Shown here: one piece after another, positions 38,944 through 41,442 of the stretch | How the letters are laid out: every line of letters begins with the position of its first letter | Numbering within the stretch: the first letter of the stretch is position 1 | From: CAZRWH01 sp964603905 | GTDB taxonomy: Bacteria > Patescibacteriota > Gracilibacteria > UBA1369 > UBA12470 | NCBI GenBank assembly: GCA_964603905.1 | Contig: CAZRWH010000009.1 | Span: 1-41,442 of the forward strand | Direction of reading: 5' to 3' | Length of the DNA stretch: 41,442 nucleotides | Position numbers and translations under genes: made by a program | Notes under the pieces: generated by a model | Seen by the model: only the letters and a program-made list of their open reading frames with translations | Told to the model about the DNA's origin: nothing | Databases searched by the model: none

Positions 38944-40590
38944 TTAAGTGTAAAGCAGTTCGTGTATTTCTGGTCCGCAAAACTCCATGACGTCTTCGAT
39001 GTTTCCATGGAATTTTCCTCGTTTAATGCTTTCTGCTGTTAGTCTTGCGAACGCTCTTTTTTCACCGTTTTCTAGTAGGGCGTCTCCAACGTTTCCTATC
39101 TCGGCAGACATACTAGATGTTATCACCTTTGCTCCCTTAACACTGCTTAAGTTTTTCATTTTTCCTCTACCCAAAATTCCGTCTAAAGCGGTGTCTATTA
39201 GCAGGTTTTTTATCCAGTTATTGCCATCTACAATTTGTCGTATGTCTGGATTAGACAGTATGCTCGCCAAGCTATTTATAGCCGCTTCTTCCATTACCCC
39301 CGTCACAAAACCAAGTCCTCTTAACAGCTGTTTACCTGTGAACAGTGTTTTGATTAGTTCGGCTACTTGTGGAACCTTTTGCGCGATTTTTCCTACCAAA
39401 AGAGCTTTTGTTACAGAGCTGATTCTTGTTGCTACAAAACCTCCTGGTATCATAGACATCGCCATAAAAATACCAACCTCTTTTGCTACCTGTTTCATTG
39501 CTTCGTCACGGTCGTGATTGAATGTTTTTTTCGCTGCTTCCCACATTTCTTCTTGGGTTCTTCCTATTCCTGTAGTGTCTTCGGTGTTTAGTGTTATTTG
39601 AGTCACTTTGTCTTCGATAACAGATTCAACCATTGCTTCTATCACGCTTCTTACGTACTCATCAGTTGGCTCTGTTCCACCGTTTGTGGTTATTTGGTCT
39701 TTGTGTTCGTCGAACCCTGCGTATGCCTTGATTCTTAATCTTGTTTTGTAGTCTTCTAGGAATTTTTCATTTTCTTTTTTGATCTTTTCTCTTCTTGGTT
39801 CTAGTTCTGCGCTTAACGATTCCGAAGCTATGTCTTTGGCTGTTCCTATGCCAAAACCTATTTTCTCCATCGCTGCTACGAGGGTTGTTTCGAAACTTGT
39901 TAGGGCGTTTATATCTTTGATTTCTCTAATATTTATTGGAGGAAAATCTAATCCTAAAGTCATTTTTGGGTTAGCAAAAAAGTCGTAAAGTTTGTTTGTT
40001 GTGGCGGTTGATATTTCGCCTTCTGGATTTGAAAATAATTCTGCGTAAGAAACAGAGAGTTGTCTTTGTAGTTCTTCTAATATTTTGGTTGTTTTGGCTT
40101 GATCTTCAAACCTTAATGGTCCTTCAAAAAAGGCGTCTGATGTTACATGTGACAAACATGTTCCAATAAATTTACTAGCAACGTCTAGTGCGTGCATTCC
40201 TGTTTTTTGTGCATAAGTCAGCTCCACAGATCTTAGGTTTTCCTTGAAAAACGATTGCAGTTCTCCCTCTGATAAGCTTGATAATGTTTGTTGAAGTTCG
40301 CGCACTTCTTGAGACATTGGAGATAGCTCTGGCTCTAAATGCTCAGAAAAGGACCTTCTAACTTGCTTGGCCCACTGTCCATCCGAATTTAATGTACTGG
40401 CTAGTTCTTCGAGAATCAGCTTTGCAACTTCTTGCTCTGTTTCGTCGCTTGAAGAAAGGGCTTCCTCGATCATAAAAAGATGTTCTTCTGCAAACGCATT
40501 CCAGTCTTCAAGAGAGTCTACTTTTGCGGCATCTTCACTTGCAGCAACAAGCTTTTCTTGGAGGTCTTCATGTCGTGGTGATTCATGCAT
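38944..40590 (-). CDS. Hypothetical large helical protein
   Basis: A 548-residue protein, not recognised. The first 340 residues look helical and acidic (HLFMIEEALSSSDETEQEVAKLILEEL). A weakly hydrophobic region follows, about 375-460 (EVGIFMAMSMIPGGFVATRISSVTKALLVGKIAQKV), which could be one or two membrane segments, and the C-terminus is mixed (DGILGRGKMKNLSSVKGAKVITSS). No signal peptide and no catalytic motif that I can see. Its start overlaps the end of the 101-residue gene by 8 bp (ATGCATGA), so the two are coupled. Its stop lies 1 nt from the stop of mfd, convergent. Confidence 0.7.
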   Translation of the reverse strand: MHESPRHEDLQEKLVAASEDAAKVDSLEDWNAFAEEHLFMIEEALSSSDETEQEVAKLILEELASTLNSDGQWAKQVRRSFSEHLEPELSPMSQEVRELQQTLSSLSEGELQSFFKENLRSVELTYAQKTGMHALDVASKFIGTCLSHVTSDAFFEGPLRFEDQAKTTKILEELQRQLSVSYAELFSNPEGEISTATTNKLYDFFANPKMTLGLDFPPINIREIKDINALTSFETTLVAAMEKIGFGIGTAKDIASESLSAELEPRREKIKKENEKFLEDYKTRLRIKAYAGFDEHKDQITTNGGTEPTDEYVRSVIEAMVESVIEDKVTQITLNTEDTTGIGRTQEEMWEAAKKTFNHDRDEAMKQVAKEVGIFMAMSMIPGGFVATRISSVTKALLVGKIAQKVPQVAELIKTLFTGKQLLRGLGFVTGVMEEAAINSLASILSNPDIRQIVDGNNWIKNLLIDTALDGILGRGKMKNLSSVKGAKVITSSMSAEIGNVGDALLENGEKRAFARLTAESIKRGKFHGNIEDVMEFCGPEIHELLYT

Positions 40591-40888
40591 TTTGAGCTTG
40601 TTTTAGTAGGTTTTCTGCTATTTCGTCATCGTGTTTTTTTGAGGTTTCTTCTTTAGCTTTCATTATCTTGATTGGTGCTGATTTAAGTATCTGTTTTATC
40701 TTTTTTAAAATTCTGTTTGGGGCTTTTTGTTTAACCAAAAACGAAGTTTCGTTTTCTAGTTTTTCTGCCATTTCATCAAGTTGTTCATCTGTTAATTCGT
40801 CTGTTAGGCGCAAGAAATGCTCCTTTTGCTCGTTTGATAAAAGAATAGAATTTTTTATTAGTTTTTGCGTTCTCTTTTTTTTGTCCAA
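40583..40888 (-). CDS. Hypothetical small basic helical protein
   Basis: A 101-residue protein rich in Lys, Glu and Leu with no membrane segment. The middle reads LTDELTDEQLDEMAEKLENE, a charged helix, and the second half is basic (NRILKKIKQILKSAPIKIMKAKEE). Not recognised. First gene of a two-gene operon with the 548-residue gene, overlapping it by 8 bp, and transcribed from a strong promoter at 40913-40941. It could be a partner or chaperone of the larger protein; that is inference from the coupling alone. Confidence 0.65.
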   Translation of the reverse strand: MDKKKRTQKLIKNSILLSNEQKEHFLRLTDELTDEQLDEMAEKLENETSFLVKQKAPNRILKKIKQILKSAPIKIMKAKEETSKKHDDEIAENLLKQAQNA

Positions 40889-40912
40889 ATTTGGGTTCGG
40901 TTATATCCGTTA

Positions 40913-40941
40913 ATTATACCATGACGGGCTTGCTTTGTCGA
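40913..40941 (-). promoter_or_regulatory. Promoter of the 101-residue gene
   Basis: On the minus strand TCGACA (40941-40936), 17 nt, perfect TATAAT (40918-40913) preceded by TGG (extended -10). It lies back to back with the ssrA promoter; their -35 boxes are adjacent. Confidence 0.7.
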
Positions 40942-40958
40942 TGTTTTTATGGTTTAAT
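40930..40958 (+). promoter_or_regulatory. Promoter of ssrA
   Basis: TTGCTT (40930-40935), 17 nt, TTTAAT (40953-40958) preceded by TGG. The start near 40965 would leave a short 5' leader removed by RNase P from the mature tmRNA start at 40987. Confidence 0.6.
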
Positions 40959-40986
40959 GTGGCCCTGTAATTGCACATTGAAAAGT

Positions 40987-41398
40987 GGGGATGTATTGGT
41001 TTCGACAGAGGAATTTTTTGTTCTACCTCTTTAAGTCCGGCGGTCGCGCTGTCCCGCTGCGTTAAAGTCCAGCGCAATCATAAGTGCAGATTACGAATCT
41101 TCACGTGCAGCAAACTACCTAGCTGGGAAACTAGCTCCTGTAGCACTAGCTGCATAGTTGTCTTGCCCATTTTGCGAGACCCGTCTACCGTTGTGAGGCC
41201 TCATAGCTTCGACTAGGCGTTATTAATGAGGATCGATTGGTTTGTTTGGAGTTCTGCAAATTGATCTAAATTTTTCGAACCACCTCAAAGTGGCTTTGTG
41301 TCGATTTTTTATCGCTTTGAGTAAACAAGATCGACTATGACTTTAAACGGAGGCGAGCAAACCTTTGGACCCGGGTTCGAGTCCCGGCATCTCCACCA
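40987..41398 (+). ncRNA. ssrA: Transfer-messenger RNA (tmRNA)
   Basis: tmRNA rescues ribosomes stalled on broken mRNAs. The 5' end GGGGATG (40987-40993) pairs with CATCTCC (41388-41394) as the acceptor stem with one G-U, followed by A and CCA. The 5' part has TATTGGTTTCGACAG and the 3' part has the T-arm GGGTTCGAGTCCC, both standard. The tag reading frame most likely resumes at GCA 41086 and ends at TAG 41155-41157, giving 23 codons, starting ADYESS and ending VALAA, the usual protease-recognised Ala-Leu-Ala-Ala type end. The length of 412 nt is a little above the 350-400 typical of one-piece tmRNAs. The resume codon is inferred from the frame and from the preceding TAAGT. Confidence 0.95.
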
Positions 41399-41442
41399 GA
41401 TGTATTTTGTTTGTGTTAATTCGAATGGCTTCGCTTACTTAT

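Noticed and set aside
230..40888. UGA recoded as glycine, as in Gracilibacteria
   Set aside because: Several genes end properly with TGA (ispG, ytxH-like, queG, DUF721, 101-residue gene), no conserved domain needs read-through, and RF2 is present.
40971..41216. 81-codon frame over the tmRNA
   Set aside because: The region is clearly ssrA, with paired ends, TTTCGACAG and the T-arm; the frame is a by-product.
41346..41398. Separate tRNA gene at the right end
   Set aside because: The T-arm and CCA end belong to the tRNA-like domain of tmRNA; there is no D-arm or anticodon arm upstream.

Overview
The window is a bacterial scaffold of about 41 kb with two 100-N scaffold gaps (3886-3985 and 21955-22054), so it is very probably from a metagenome-derived genome. 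The content points to a member of the Patescibacteria (CPR), with Peregrinibacteria-like lineages the best guess: small genes packed closely, almost no Shine-Dalgarno motifs, a Lys-rich extension on RNase J, an Ala/Glu/Pro-rich tail on ribosomal protein S16, a stand-alone 5'-3' exonuclease, and both RNase J and RNase Y. UGA is a normal stop: ispG, ytxH-like, queG, the DUF721 gene and the 101-residue gene all end in TGA, and a full RF2 gene is present. That argues against the UGA-recoded Gracilibacteria and Absconditabacteria. The phylum call is inference, not proof.

Layout. 1-1264 (minus): ispG coupled to a partial membrane-protein gene. 1297-2658 (plus): infC-rpmI-rplT with promoter and terminator; infC has no AUG/GUG/UUG start. 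2918-5508: an unknown gene broken by a gap, a 165-bp imperfect inverted repeat, then murF. 5678-9397: an operon of an unknown gene, holB, a PSP1/YaaT gene and a TPR gene. 9401-15137 (minus): a methyltransferase, VanW, YtxH-like, RNase Y and HPF. 15208-18589 (plus): queG, a glycosyltransferase, a DciA-like DUF721 gene, rpsP and khpA. 18688-24761 (plus): a pilin-like membrane protein, the 5'-3' exonuclease, ftsA, ftsZ and femX. 24758-29302 (minus): two unknown genes, def, prfB and another unknown gene. 29362-32184: a flippase, with murD convergent to it. 32258-38942 (plus): RNase J, an AT-rich 393-nt gap, dnaN and mfd. 38944-40888 (minus): two unknown genes. 40987-41398 (plus): ssrA (tmRNA).

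The genes form a housekeeping core. Translation and quality control: infC, rpmI, rplT, rpsP, def, prfB, hpf, ssrA. RNA decay: rny and rnj. Replication and repair: holB, dnaN, 5' exonuclease, DciA-like protein, mfd. Division: ftsA, ftsZ. Cell wall: murF, murD, femX, vanW, flippase. Isoprenoid synthesis: ispG. tRNA modification: queG.

The most unusual feature is a set of dispersed short low-complexity repeats in four sequence classes, 17 tracts in all. All have the same strand polarity whatever the direction of nearby genes. One class carries a GTTTYGC/GCRAAAC palindrome. Two tracts lie in frame inside femX, and a third appears to supply the N-terminus of another protein, much as Rickettsia palindromic elements do. 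Other notable items are the non-canonical infC start, the inverted repeat before murF, a candidate oriC-like region before dnaN, a clamp-binding-type C-terminus on the exonuclease, and a false break in ftsA caused by a 55-bp duplicated contig end.
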